A DNA stretch of 64,000 bases from Flaccisagitta enflata. Lineage: Eukaryota; Chaetognatha; Sagittoidea; Aphragmophora. Below the pieces are notes generated by a model. That model made no database searches. It saw only the letters and a program-made list of their open reading frames with translations, and had not been told where the DNA came from. Position numbers and translations under genes: made by a program. Positions 14,451 through 24,306 of the stretch are shown piece by piece (within the stretch, counting starts at the first letter, position 1; every line of letters starts with the position of its first letter). The stretch spans positions 32,426,001-32,490,000 of the forward strand of contig OZ231126.1 in the NCBI GenBank assembly GCA_965153355.1, written 5' to 3'.

Positions 14451-14854
14451 GCGTATTTACGTAATTCCACTCATTCAGTACCAAACTTAATTTTAATCAA
14501 ATATTTGCTTCTGATGTATTTCTATAACTGTAGCGTACAAAACACGATTCGTGGTCCCAACGTGTCGGGTACACCAAGGCTACCATCTTTTATATTCCGG
14601 GTCGGCGGACATTGTCTAGCATACTAGTACATTGGGCTATGCCCGGCCTTCAAAAAGTTTCGGTGGAAGGCAACATTTTCAATGAAATGATTTGAGGATT
14701 CCACATACGGAAAACCAAAACTTGTCTCGAATTTACACTACGTCATAGCGTATGAAAAAAAGAAATTCACATTGTAATGTAATTGTAAGGTTACAAATGG
14801 TAAAATCGTGATTAGAAGTGAACATCCTGCATAAAACTACAATATGCAAATGTG

Positions 14855-14858
<4 letters not shown>

Positions 14859-14924
<66 letters not shown>
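14859..14924. repeat. (CT)n microsatellite
   Basis: Perfect tract. Confidence 0.97.
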
Positions 14925-14927
<3 letters not shown>

Positions 14928-15207
14928 CTAATTCATACATGTCTTCTGTTCCCACCGGTGTAACCTCAACTCTGGTCAGAGCTTGTTCTTCTCTCTCTCA
15001 GCTTGTTCTTCTGTCCGCGCTTCGATTCATCTCGATTTGTCTGTGCCAAAATCTGTCGGTAAACAGAGTGGGTCTCCTTCACTAGAGAAGGCGACGTCGA
15101 TGACAACGACGGTGAGGACGACGACTATGAAGACGATGACGATTAAGACGACGAAGACGAGGAAAAAGACAAACACGATTGTATCAACGACAACAATGAG
15201 GACAAAG

Positions 15208-15320
<113 letters not shown>

Positions 15321-15645
15321 GAAGATGACAAAACAACAACAGTTACAAAGACGACGACGACGAAGAAGAAGAAAAAAAAGAGTAATCAGTGACCCAAATC
15401 ACTTCCAGGAAAGTTAGAACCATGGCAACTCAAGGAACAACACACGGCTCCCTGCACCCCGGATTCTACGATAATCAGTATTTTGATATATATCGAATGT
15501 ACTTAACTTGCACGTATCAACAACGGTGAAATTAATTTGGGAATTTTCGACAAATGCTTTTGCCTTCATCAGCCAGATCGAAATGGGAAAGAAATCAGAA
15601 GATAGAATAAGGAAAGGGAGAGAGAGAGAGGAGATGAAGAGGAGG

Positions 15646-15646
15646 G

Positions 15647-15726
<80 letters not shown>
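15646..15726. repeat. (AG)n microsatellite
   Basis: Perfect tract. Confidence 0.97.
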
Positions 15727-15729
<3 letters not shown>

Positions 15730-16073
15730 AGTAGAGTGACTACTCAGGGTGCCGCCTGTGGCCCCTATAATAAATGTCATTGAGATGCCGGTTGTTGACG
15801 ATTTTGGCGATCTCAGATTCGCTGAGATTGTCTGAGGGAGAGGATTTTGGTCGCCATTACTCACAACCAACAGAGAACAATATGATACATGCAAGTTAAA
15901 TACATTCGATATGCCTCAACCAACTTCGTCCAATTTCCACGTCAGTATTTTGATATCAATTTCTAAATTCATGTATGACAAAATGAAAGAGCTTGTACAG
16001 CAAATATTGTGTAAAAGGGCAAATTCATGTGGGAGGGAGTGGGAGGTAGTCAGGATGCAAAAGGGCTAAGGCG

Positions 16074-16316
16074 ATGAGGCAAAATCTGCTCGAGTATCTC
16101 GAAACAGCCGATCCTTTCGTACCTATCATGGCCATTCTTTCGCCCATTGGCGTTACCCGAAGAATCAACTCAATTCAAAATCAGAGGGCAATTCTCATCC
16201 GCGCCGCGCTGACAGCTGTAGCCTCCCGTGAATGTCTGGACGCCACGGAAACAACAGTACCCACTCCGCAGCACAGTTCCTTGCTGAACAAAGGGGTAAA
16301 AATGCTGTGGCAATAG
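16074..16316 (+). CDS. unassigned 80-codon open frame
   Basis: A complete ATG-to-TAG frame of non-repetitive, balanced composition (MRQNLLEYLETADPFVPIMA...). I do not recognise a domain. The central segment (NQRAILIRAALTAVASRE) is helix-like and looked briefly like motif 1 of a class II tRNA synthetase, but nothing else supports this. No splice sites in useful phase were identified, and it runs into a CACGCCA tandem repeat. It may be chance. Confidence 0.15.
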   Translation: MRQNLLEYLETADPFVPIMAILSPIGVTRRINSIQNQRAILIRAALTAVASRECLDATETTVPTPQHSSLLNKGVKMLWQ

Positions 16317-16335
16317 TGCCACTCGAAGTCACATC

Positions 16336-16462
16336 ACGCTACACCTCACAATGTCACGCCAAAACACGCCACCAGCGCTACGCCGCCACATGCCACGCCA
16401 ATCCAAGTCACGCCAACAGAATCACGCCAATCCAAGCCACGCCAGCAGCATCACGCCAACAG
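16336..16462. repeat. degenerate CACGCCA-type short tandem repeat
   Basis: Repeated TCACGCCAA / CCACGCCAA words at irregular 8-20 bp spacing. Confidence 0.7.
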
Positions 16463-16719
16463 GGGCGCCCGTCCGTTGAGGTGGAAAAGTCGTCCTTGCG
16501 CTGAAGGTAGAATCAATTCCACCTCCTCAGTCTGGTTTTTAGCCCCATTTCGAAAAAAGGGTAATCTCTCTTTTTCAATCTCTTTCTTTCTGTCTATCAC
16601 CGTTTCTATCTGTTAGTTTGTTTTACTGTCTCTCAATCTGGGATTCAGCTAGTTTTGACATAAAACTGTTTTCTTGACTGTGTCTCCGAGATATTCCGTG
16701 GCGTTCTACTTTAGCGTAT

Positions 16720-17110
16720 TAAACCGCCAAAAATCGTTTCAAAAATACAAAAAAATGGATTATTGTGACAAAAATTATGAATTTTTGTCACAAAAATGCT
16801 GGAAAAGTCCATTTTGAAACGGGCGTTCTTATGCAGTTTCAAAACGATCTTATATTGTCGTTTCAAAACCACAAGTATGCGCAACTTTTGAAACGAATAT
16901 TGAGGCATAGTTGACATATCAAAACTTAGCAATTCTAAAGTTCTAAAACCATGAGATTTTTGCGTTTCAAAACGCTTGAAAACAGCGCTAAAGTAACGGC
17001 CAGCAAGGGAAAAAATCTATTCATCTTTGTAATCTTATCACCTTTTTTACCGTTTTGAAAACACAAAAAATTAAAGTATTGAAACTGAAAAAAAATGTGT
17101 TTAAAAATTG
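16720..17110. repeat. repeat R relative (TTTCAAAAC-rich)
   Basis: AT-rich sequence with many GTTTCAAAAC and TTTTGAAAC words. It resembles the dispersed repeat at 23319-23640 and 63548-63980 but is more diverged. Confidence 0.5.
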
Positions 17111-17209
17111 AAATATGGTTATATGCTAGCTGACTTTACCCAAACTGACTGGCTTATACGCACGCCACTCTTGGTTTTCCATAACACTGAAACTGAAAGA
17201 CATCCTTTT

Positions 17210-17405
17210 GGGCAGCAGCTCCGAAGGGGTTGATGACCTATGCTTTTACACATGGGGAGTTTTCTCCTCAAATTACAGTCTTGAGGCCCAAATTTTAGCC
17301 TGAAGGCCCAAATCCTTGCCTGGAGGCCCAGATCCCCGCCTTGAAGCCCAAATCTTAGCCTCGAGGTCCCAATCCCACCCAAGAGACCCAGATCCCAACC
17401 TCAAA
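17210..17405 (+). mobile_element. H1c element fragment
   Basis: GGGCAGCAGCTCCGAAGGGG, then TGATGACCTATGCTTTTACA, then about eight units of a 20-bp core (TTGAGGCCCAAATCTTAGCC type). No right end. Confidence 0.75.
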
Positions 17406-17519
17406 ACTCTGAAAGAGGCTTAGTCTGTCTGTCCTCCATCGGTTCATCCATTATGCTTGAGTTAAAAGTGCAAAAATGCACATTCTTAAATGAAATTGCA
17501 GTTGTGATAATCTCTTTGT

Positions 17520-17700
17520 GTGTTTGTGCCAAAAAGGTTACTTTTTACAGTTTTGAAACTGCAAAAAAATTGAAGTTTTGAAACTGCAAAAAAATGAAGT
17601 TTTGAAACTGCAAAAAAATGAAGTTTTGAAACTGCAAAAAAATGAAGTTTTGGAACTGCAAAAAATTGAAGTTCTGAAACCGCAAGAAATTGAAGCTAAG
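17520..17700 (+). repeat. repeat R, left part, with a 22-23 bp tandem expansion
   Basis: ACTTTTTACAGTTTTGAAAC matches the complement of the 63548-63980 copy. The unit GAAGTTTTGAAACTGCAAAA is then tandemly expanded about six times up to the retrotransposon border at 17700. Confidence 0.8.
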
Positions 17701-17805
17701 AAATACGGAGTTTCTCATAGAGAAAGAATCGAGATACGCGTCGCGTCACTTGTAAACAGAGTTACGAACACAGGCTCATATTCATTCAGCGTACTTATGT
17801 CTAAC
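17701..17805 (+). repeat. split direct repeat B1 (left terminus)
   Basis: 105 bp, identical to 18841-18945 except G/A near 17759. It begins AAATACGGAGTTTCTCATAG and ends with the Gag start ATGTCTAAC, so the repeat includes the Gag initiation codon. Confidence 0.95.
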
Positions 17806-19180
17806 CCGATAGCACGCAAAATTTCCAGTCCAAGAAAAACTCGATTTCAGTTAAACAGAAATTCGATCTCGCAAACACTCGTCATGAGTGGCAAAGAAAC
17901 CGATGCAAATAAAAGGAAAGCGGGTAACTCGTCAAAGGACGAGGATGAGCCGGACTGGAGAGAAGAAATGCGTGCTGAGTTAAAGTCGTGCATCGCTTCC
18001 GCGCTAAATACGAGCGTCTCCGCGGCCGTCAATACTGCGGTGGAGGCGGCTATGGCTAGGCAGCCGTTCAATCTCCCTTTGGGCCCGTCGGAGATTGATG
18101 CTGAAGACGTCGTGGATAAGGAATCTTCCGAATCGATGGCGGACCTGATGAAGAAAATCGATGCCGGCAATCGTTCGAATAAAATAGCAATTCGCTTGGC
18201 GGCTATCTCCAAAGAGGGAAACAAGCAGCATTTCATGGACATGATTGAGATTAAAGAGAAACTGGAATGCGCCGAAGCCGCTCTCAAGGAGAGTACTGTA
18301 GATTTATACAAAAAAAAAAAAAAAAAAAAAAAGTTTAAGCTTAAGCTTATGCGAGTTTGTACAGGTTTGTGTGAGCTCACGTAGGAGCGCGTGATTGAAC
18401 AATCTTTTCTACTAGGATCCGCGGTTTTTGGAGGACGTTGACCTTGCTCGGGAGGCCGTCGCCGACTCAATGAAACTCGTGGAAGCGCGGATGTCCATGA
18501 TTGAACGCATCGACAAACATCCTCTGAGCTGGCCAGTCGCCACCGAGTATCAGAAGCTGAAACGCGCACGATCCGATGACTCGGAAGACGACAAAATTTT
18601 CGCGGCCGCGGAAAAGAAAGTGAAAGACGAACGGAAGGCCAAAAACGATGAAGCCAAATCAAAGACTCAGACGAAACAGAGAATCACGTTTCAGTCTCGT
18701 CAGTCATTTGGAGGGTCGGGTAATGTTAATCGGTACTTGTTATAGTCCGCATCATTTTGTTTGCTTTGTTGGTTCAGGTACGCTGCTACTATGAAATGAG
18801 ATTCTTGATTCATGAGAAACTACGGTTTCTAGCGAGCGAGAAATACGGAGTTTCTCATAGAGAAAGAATCGAGATACGCGTCGCGTCACTTGTAAACAAA
18901 GTTACGAACACAGGCTCATATTCATTCAGCGTACTTATGTCTAACAATAACCCACCCACCCACCCCAGGCATCTCTCAGCGGCCCTTTCCCAGTCAGGTA
19001 CTCGCAACTGACCAATGCTCGTACTGCGGACTCACCGGTCATTGGAAAAAGCAATGCTACCGCTTCAATAACGACATGCGCGGTCGGGGACAGAGGTCTC
19101 TCGGACAATCGAAATTTGCCGCCACCGGCTCCAGCAAAGACACCGCTCTTACGCAGAACGCAACAGCATACACGCAATGA
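17797..19180 (+). CDS. gag: Gag-like protein with CCHC knuckle, three exons (17797-18297, 18416-18719, 18969-19180)
   Basis: Start ATG at 17797 lies at the end of repeat B1. Exon 1 encodes a basic N-terminus and an acidic, helix-rich region. Exon 2 (from GATCCGCGG) continues with charged helices and a Lys-rich segment (EKKVKDERKAKNDEAK). Exon 3 carries a perfect CX2CX4HX4C knuckle, CSYCGLTGHWKKQC (19016-19057), then a Gly/Ser tail and TGA at 19178-19180. The spliced length is 1017 nt, 338 residues, with no stop. Both introns are GT-AG and their phases agree (0/0 and 1/1). Without splicing the frame stops at 18382 and the knuckle is out of reach, which is the best evidence for splicing. Role by family: RNA binding and particle assembly. 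Upstream in-frame codons to 17578 come from repeat R and are not counted. Confidence 0.75.
18298..18415 (+). other. predicted gag intron 1
   Basis: Donor ACT|GTAGAT, acceptor TTTTCTACTAG|GATCCG, 118 bp, phase 0. It holds a run of 20-odd A and an AAGCTTAAGCTT palindrome. It contains stops in the gag frame. Confidence 0.6.
18720..18968 (+). other. predicted gag intron 2, containing the internal A2-B2 repeat
   Basis: Donor TCGG|GTAATG; acceptor CACCCACCCCAG|GCATC; 249 bp; phase 1. Repeats A2 (18778-18843) and B2 (18841-18945) lie wholly inside. A second acceptor at 18992-18993 (CCCTTTCCCAG|TCAGG), 25 nt downstream, would join the exon to the Pol frame instead. Confidence 0.65.
18778..18945 (+). 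repeat. internal split direct repeats A2-B2 (circle-junction type)
   Basis: A2 is 18778-18843 (one base different from A1); B2 is 18841-18945. At the junction, arms ATGAGAAACT (18812-18821) and AGTTTCTCAT (18849-18858) are inverted. A tighter pair GTTTCT / AGAAATAC flanks the 8-bp AGCGAGCG (18831-18838). This is the form expected of a recombinase core site. Confidence 0.85.
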
Positions 19181-21986
19181 GACAGATGTCTCTACTAAAG
19201 CCCGAGCCTCAGAGAAGGAGAGGGTGCGAACAAAATATGATGACATATTTCAAGTAAGTGACAGTTGTCACAAATTCGGCTCTTATGACATTGATAATGT
19301 CAGCGATGATTTTTCAGTGGCAGGCAGACTATCGAATCCCAAATATATCAGTTTTTTTGAAGAAATAGGTGCCTCAGAGGTGATTTTAGACACTTTGAAA
19401 CACGGTCACAAGCCAATTCTAACATCAGATGTGCCAAGTTATGAGAGAGAGAATAACAACTCATTTAAAGAACACTGCGAGTTTGGCGTAAACACCATTC
19501 TAAAGCTTATAAAAGACAAAAAAGTTGAAATTGTATCCAAAAAGCCTAAAATTGTCAATCCTCTGTCCGTTGCTGTCCAACCAACAAAATTACGGCTAAT
19601 TCTGGACTGTAGTTTCCTCAACAAATTCATAGCAGCTCCGACTTTCAAAATGGATGACCACAAAACTGCCCTCTCTTTCTTTGATCTTGACGGCTATCTC
19701 TTCTCTTTTGACATGAAAGACGGATACCATCATCTGTTAATTCACCCTGACTTTCGCGATTACCTTGGTTTCAAATTTAAGCTCAACGGACGGACCTACT
19801 ATGCTCGCTATCTCGTCGCGCCCTTTGGTCTGTGCGATGTCCCATACACATTTACAAAAATTCTCCGCCCCCTTGTGGCACACTGGAGGAGGTTAGGAAT
19901 CAAGATCTGTCTCTTTCTGGATGACGGTTTTTCTTCTTCCCGAGACAAAGCAAAAGCTCAAAGAGACAGTGTTCATGTCAGACAAGACTTGATGAGAGCG
20001 GGAATAGTCTGGAATGTAAAAAAGTCTAATTGGGAGCCAACTAAATCCCTTGAGTGGGTCGGCTTTTACTGGGACACAACTGACGGATCAATGAAAATCA
20101 AAGGCAGAAGAGTCGAAAAACTAAAACTTTTTCTGTCTGAGATGTCCGCACTCAAATCATGCACAGCTCGCAAATTAGCAGCGCTAGTCGGTCAAATCAT
20201 CTCCATGATGCCAGTAATTGGTGACGTGGCAAGGCTAAAAACAAGAAATTGTCAAATTGCCGTGGCCTTAGCAAATGACTGGGACGAGACTGTGTTACTA
20301 AACAATGGGATAAAGACCGAGATTCTCTTTTGGCAGCAGAATATTGACAGACTGAATATCTACTACTGTTTTCAATCGGACGGACCTGTCGTCTTTGATC
20401 TGATCGAAGGTGATGCTTCAGCGTCAGGTTGCGGTAGCATTCTAAATGACAGCATGATTGCGGCACAGTGTTTTAACGCTCTTGAAAGGGCTCAAAGCTC
20501 AGCATACAGAGAGATATCCAATATTCATTTTTCCCTTGTGTCATTCCTTGCCAACATAAAGGGTAGATCGGTGACAGTCAAAACTGATAGTCAAGCCGCG
20601 GCAAAGATTTGCAAAATTGGCAGCATGAATCCCCTTCTGCAGCATTTTGCTGAAAGCATATTTGAGCTGTGTTTTAAGAATAATATTAATCTCACTGTAG
20701 ACTGGGTCCCACGCAATGAGAACCAAAAGGCAGATTTGATATCCAGATTGGCTGACAGGGTTGATGTAGACGACTGGCAAATCTCCCAAGAATTTTTCAA
20801 AATTCTCAATGAGAAATGGGGCCCCTTTTCTATTGATTTATTCGCCAATCACTATAACGCAAAATGCGAAAAATTTTATTCTCTCTTTTTCTCTCCTCTA
20901 AGTCATGGGGTGGACGCATTTGCTCATAGTTGGGTTGGGGAAGTCGCCCTCATGGTTCCCCCTATCTCTCTCATCCCACGGGCCCTGTCACAGCAGCTGG
21001 TTATCCTATAATTCTTACGATCCTAGATTTGTGGCTTAGAAGGGTTACAATTGTAGGTTTTCAAGACTCTTTTACAATGGGAAAATGGGTTTTTCCTTCA
21101 TAACCCATAAAGTGCTAAATCGATTTTTTTTTATTTCTTGGGTCAATATCAATAATGAGACTACTTACCTTTGCCAAAAGAAATTGTCATCGCCACTCTT
21201 CTATAAATGGGTGGAATATGATGATGAAAGTGGCCTTCTACAATGCTTACGATTCTAGGTTTTTTTGCTTAGAAAGCTTACGATTCTAGAAACTTGCATG
21301 GAAAGCTTATGATTATAGGTCTTCTGTGATTCATTACCCACAGGTTAGTTCATGGATTAGTAGGCCCTAATTTCAGAGACAGAAATACTTGTGTGCATGG
21401 CATCAGGCTTTTTCACAATATTGCTCCTAGAATTGTAAGCTTTCTATGCAAGTTTCTAGAATTGTAAGCTTTCTAAGAAAGAAAACCTAGAATTGTAAGC
21501 ATTGTAGAAAGCCACTTTCATCATCATATTTCACCTATATATAGAAAAGTGGCGATGACAATTTCTTATGGCAAAGGTAAGTAGTCTCATTGTTAATATT
21601 GACCCAAGAAATGAAAAAAATCGATTTAGCACTTTTTGGGTTATGAAGGAAAGACCCATTTTCCCATTGTAAACAAGTCTAGAAAACCTACAATCGTAAC
21701 CGTTCTAACCCACAAATCTAGGATCGTAAGAATTATAGGATAACCGGCTGCACAGGCCAAGCTTTGTGGAATAAATTGCACTCTGGTCATTCCCCTCTGG
21801 ACCTCATCCTGTTTCTGGCCAGTCATTCTCAACGATTACACCTCATTTATCTCAGATCTCCTGAGAGTGAAAGGTTCTAAAGTTCTCCTCCATGGTAGAA
21901 ATACTAATAGCATTTTTGGTTCAGGCAGCTTTCAAGGGGAAATTCTAGCAATTAATTTTGATTTCACTGGATCCACTCACAGATAA
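18969..21986 (+). pseudogene. pol: Pol: reverse transcriptase - RNase H - methyltransferase-like tail, interrupted
   Basis: The pol frame is open across gag exon 3 and onward and overlaps the gag end in the +1 frame; no ATG clearly starts it. Order: RT with LRLILDCSFLN, FDMKDGYHHLLIHPDFR, APFGLCDVPYTFTK and the catalytic FLDD box (19914-19925); RNase H with acidic residues in GDAS, SAYREI, KTDSQA and NQKADLIS; then WGPFSIDLFANHYNAKCE and PPISLIPRALS, the conserved tail of DIRS/PAT polyproteins thought to relate to adenine methyltransferases. At 20990 a foldback element (20993-21751) breaks the frame, giving a stop at 21009-21011. Past the insertion the same frame resumes (AKLCGINCTLVIPLWTSS) to TAA at 21984-21986, so the ancestral frame is evident. 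RT and RNase H motifs are intact; the defect is the insertion. Role by family: copying of element RNA. Confidence 0.9.
20993..21751. mobile_element. 759-bp foldback miniature element inside pol
   Basis: Inverted ends GCAGCYGGTTATCCTATAAT, with arms of about 330 bp each pairing almost throughout (for example TCTTACGATCCTAGATTTG and ATCGATTTAGCAC complements). Flanked by ACA (20990-20992 and 21752-21754), a 3-bp target duplication. Removing element plus one ACA restores the Pol frame. Length is exactly 253 codons, but it carries stops. No coding capacity. Superfamily not assigned. Confidence 0.9.
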
Positions 21987-22963
21987 TTCGTGAGCAAGAC
22001 TTTTGGAAAACGCAGCCTCAGAGTTACTCTTGCGTTATTGATGACATTTGGGAGTCGCTACAGCCTAGTACAACCGAAAAGTATTGTATATGCATGAGAA
22101 ATTTTTGCTCTTTCAGTTTAATCAATTCAGGTGAGATCACTTTGCCTATTGACACAGATAATGCATCCAAATTTCTGGTTTTCCTAAGGGAGCGCGGCTA
22201 CTCAAAATTCTACATAAAGCTAGGCTTGGTCGCCCTGAAGTGGGCCAATTCATTTTTTCCCAGAGCTTAATCCCTTAATGAGCCATTTCTTGACAGAATC
22301 ATTGCCAGTGCTAATCGCAATATTATCTCGTCAAAAAACCAAAAGGTCCCTCTAACCAAGTCAATGGTAGCTTCCATTCTTAATCTCAAGAATAATGCAA
22401 GTCTTAGCGAAGTTAGAGACTCTCTTATCCCAGCTCTGAGCTTCTCCCTCTTGCTTCGTAATGACGAATTAAGACACTTGTCATGTGCTCACATTGAAAA
22501 AAGAGAGGAGGGGATGATTTTCCGAATTGTATCGTCAAAGACAGATGTCTTCAGAAAAGGGAAAAGTCTGTATCTGGCAGATTCTAACGACTCAAAATCT
22601 CTTGTCTCGCTCCTCCTCAAATACATGTCACTAGGGGAGATTCCCCTGGGATCAAACAATTTTCTCTTTGGTGAAATAAGGAAAAATTCATCTAATGATA
22701 AAGAGTATGTAGACGGCACTTCTAAATTATCCTATAGCCAGTGCCTATCAATAATCAGATCCAAGGTCGCGTTATTAGGCCTAAACTCAAACTTGTTTGG
22801 TACTCATTCTGCCAGATCGGGCGGCGCGACGACGCTTGCCACGAAGGTCACGCCATTCGAGCTGATGCTCAGTGGGCGTTGGGCAGATGCCCGTTCACTA
22901 CGGAACTACGTTGAAGTTTCGGACAAAAGAAGATTTGAAATTTCTGAAAATCTTCTGAGCTAG
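21962..22963 (+). pseudogene. tyrosine recombinase of the retrotransposon, one in-frame stop
   Basis: The frame opens at 21962, overlapping the Pol end by 25 nt. The N-terminal core-binding-like part (ESLQPSTTEKYCICMRNF...FLVFLRERGYSKFYI) ends in TAA at 22268-22270. The same frame continues to TAG at 22963 with the catalytic part: Arg in LLLRNDELRHLS, GTHSARSGG with His (22805-22807) and Arg (22814-22816), GRW, and the nucleophile Tyr in RNYVEV (22907-22909). All catalytic residues are present. The stop could be a point change or a pair of small indels (the bases near 22265 also read as a shifted Pro-Glu-Leu-Asn). The first in-frame ATG (22094) is after the start of the core-binding part, so translation probably began otherwise, for example by frameshift from Pol. 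Role by family: integration of a circular cDNA without target duplication. Confidence 0.9.
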
Positions 22964-23245
22964 GTATCTTGAAAAGATACGCTGATTTGAGTCTGACAAT
23001 CGTTTTCGGTCACAATTGGTTCAGATACACACTTAATTTTCATTTTCCTCTCACAGTCGTGTTCATTTGTTTATGTTCCTTGGTGGATCCGAAGAGTTCT
23101 CATCTTGTCGTCCTATGAAGATGTCAAGTCGGATGCTTTGTAGACCTGGTGGAGCTCTAAAGATCACCCTTTAACTAGAAAGATATCCTTTCCATTTTGT
23201 CATGAAAAATGAAAAATGCTCCTAACCCGTTGCGGTCATAGACAC

Positions 23246-23251
23246 AATAAA
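23246..23251 (+). promoter_or_regulatory. poly(A) signal AATAAA just before A1
   Basis: AATAAA directly upstream of repeat A1; fits 3' end formation within A1. The internal A2 copy is not preceded by this hexamer. Confidence 0.5.
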
Positions 23252-23252
23252 C

Positions 23253-23318
23253 GTACGCTGCTACTATGAAATGAGATTCTTGATTCATGAGAAACTACGG
23301 TTTCTAGCGAGTGAGAAA
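23253..23318 (+). repeat. split direct repeat A1 (right terminus)
   Basis: 66 bp, matching 18778-18843 with one C/T change (AGCGAGTG for AGCGAGCG). Ends in AGAAA, also found at both other junctions. Confidence 0.95.
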
Positions 23319-23640
23319 CGGCTATTTCATATTTCATAATTTCATTGCCACTTTTTCCCAGTTCCAAAACAGTAAAAACTAGCTGGCTTGAAGTGAGAAA
23401 AAAATGATATTTTAGACAAAAGCCCTTTTTATGCAGTTTTGATACACCCAAAAAAAGCCGTTTTAAGACGGCAAGTATGCCTGCGTCTTGAAACTCCAGA
23501 TAACTGCCACTAAAGGACATTGTTGTATGCATAAATGGTTTTTTGGCCGTTCTGAAACTGTTGCATACTAGAAGTTTTGAGACGTCGTTCCCCTATTTGG
23601 GACAAAAACGCAATAAGAACGCCGACGAAATACCTGGTGT
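23319..23640 (+). repeat. repeat R, right part (split by the retrotransposon)
   Basis: AACTAGCTGGCTTGAAGTGA, then AAGCCGTTTTAAGACGGC and CGTTCCCCTATTTGGGAC, in the same order as the complement of 63548-63840. Confidence 0.85.
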
Positions 23641-23796
23641 CTCCCACATCATCATTTTGTCTATCTGTCCGTCTGTTGTAAGTTAGCTGCATTGTTTTTC
23701 TGTTTTTGTGGGTTGTTTTTTTCTTTTTTTTTTGATCCGTTTAATTCTTCGATTATTTCTCAATTGTATGTTGGCTCGTCTGTTTGTTAAGTTATA

Positions 23797-23803
<7 letters not shown>

Positions 23804-23857
<54 letters not shown>
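23804..23857. repeat. (CT)n microsatellite
   Basis: Perfect tract. Confidence 0.97.
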
Positions 23858-23860
<3 letters not shown>

Positions 23861-23879
23861 TGGGGAGGTCCACTCATAC

Positions 23880-24300
23880 TTTCAAGCAGAAATTTGACAG
23901 GAAAGTTCTTTTTTTTTTCTAATCACAACCTAATTAATTCTCGGACTCAACTTCCTTTATTTCTTTCTTTTCCAAATTCTGCTATTCTTTCTGTTCTCTT
24001 CCTTTCTTCATCCTCTTTCTTTCCAGCTTTCTCTTCTTTCCTCGTTATTCTTTCTTTTTTATCACCTTTTTTTTTCTCCTTTCTTTCCCCTCCTTACCCA
24101 CTTTTGACTGACTTTTCCTTTTTTTTTTCCATTCCATTTTCCCAAGGAACTGGGCAAAATCATGCCTTGCAGTGAAGCTACCATATTGCCAATTTAGAAA
24201 TAGCTACAAAATCTCTCAAAGGACTGTAGGCCTTAAAGGCAGGCACGCCTAAAAGTCAGGTGCGCTCTAGTGGTGTTCTACTGTAATTTTTTTCACTGGT
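23880..24300. other. T/C-rich sequence, no gene seen
   Basis: TTTCTTTCTTTT-type low-complexity followed by short unique sequence. Confidence 0.5.
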
Positions 24301-24306
24301 CATTTT

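Larger units (their letters stand above)
17701..23318 (+). mobile_element. PAT-type (DIRS order) tyrosine-recombinase retrotransposon with split direct repeats
   Basis: Arrangement on the plus strand: terminal repeat B1, gag, internal A2-B2, pol, recombinase, terminal repeat A1. The right terminus (A, 66 bp) and left terminus (B, 105 bp) recur head-to-tail in the interior, the split-direct-repeat layout known for PAT and Ngaro elements. RT, RNase H and a recombinase with R...HxxR...Y are all visible. There is no LTR, integrase or protease, as expected for the DIRS order. A methyltransferase-like tail after RNase H favours PAT over Ngaro; that is family knowledge, not proven here. Each repeat pair differs at one base, so insertion was recent, yet the copy is dead: a 759-bp foldback interrupts pol and the recombinase has a stop. 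It sits inside repeat R. Confidence 0.9.

Noticed and set aside
16074-16316. Class II tRNA synthetase-like fragment
   Set aside because: Only one vaguely motif 1-like helix; no motif 2 or 3, no supporting exons.
17578-17796. Extended N-terminus of Gag (MKLQKNEVLK repeats)
   Set aside because: It is the translated 22-bp tandem of host repeat R, outside the retrotransposon border at 17701.
19253-19258. GTAAGT donor consensus inside the Pol frame
   Set aside because: The Pol frame reads straight through it with conserved downstream domains; no acceptor with matching phase was identified, so only a possible cryptic donor.
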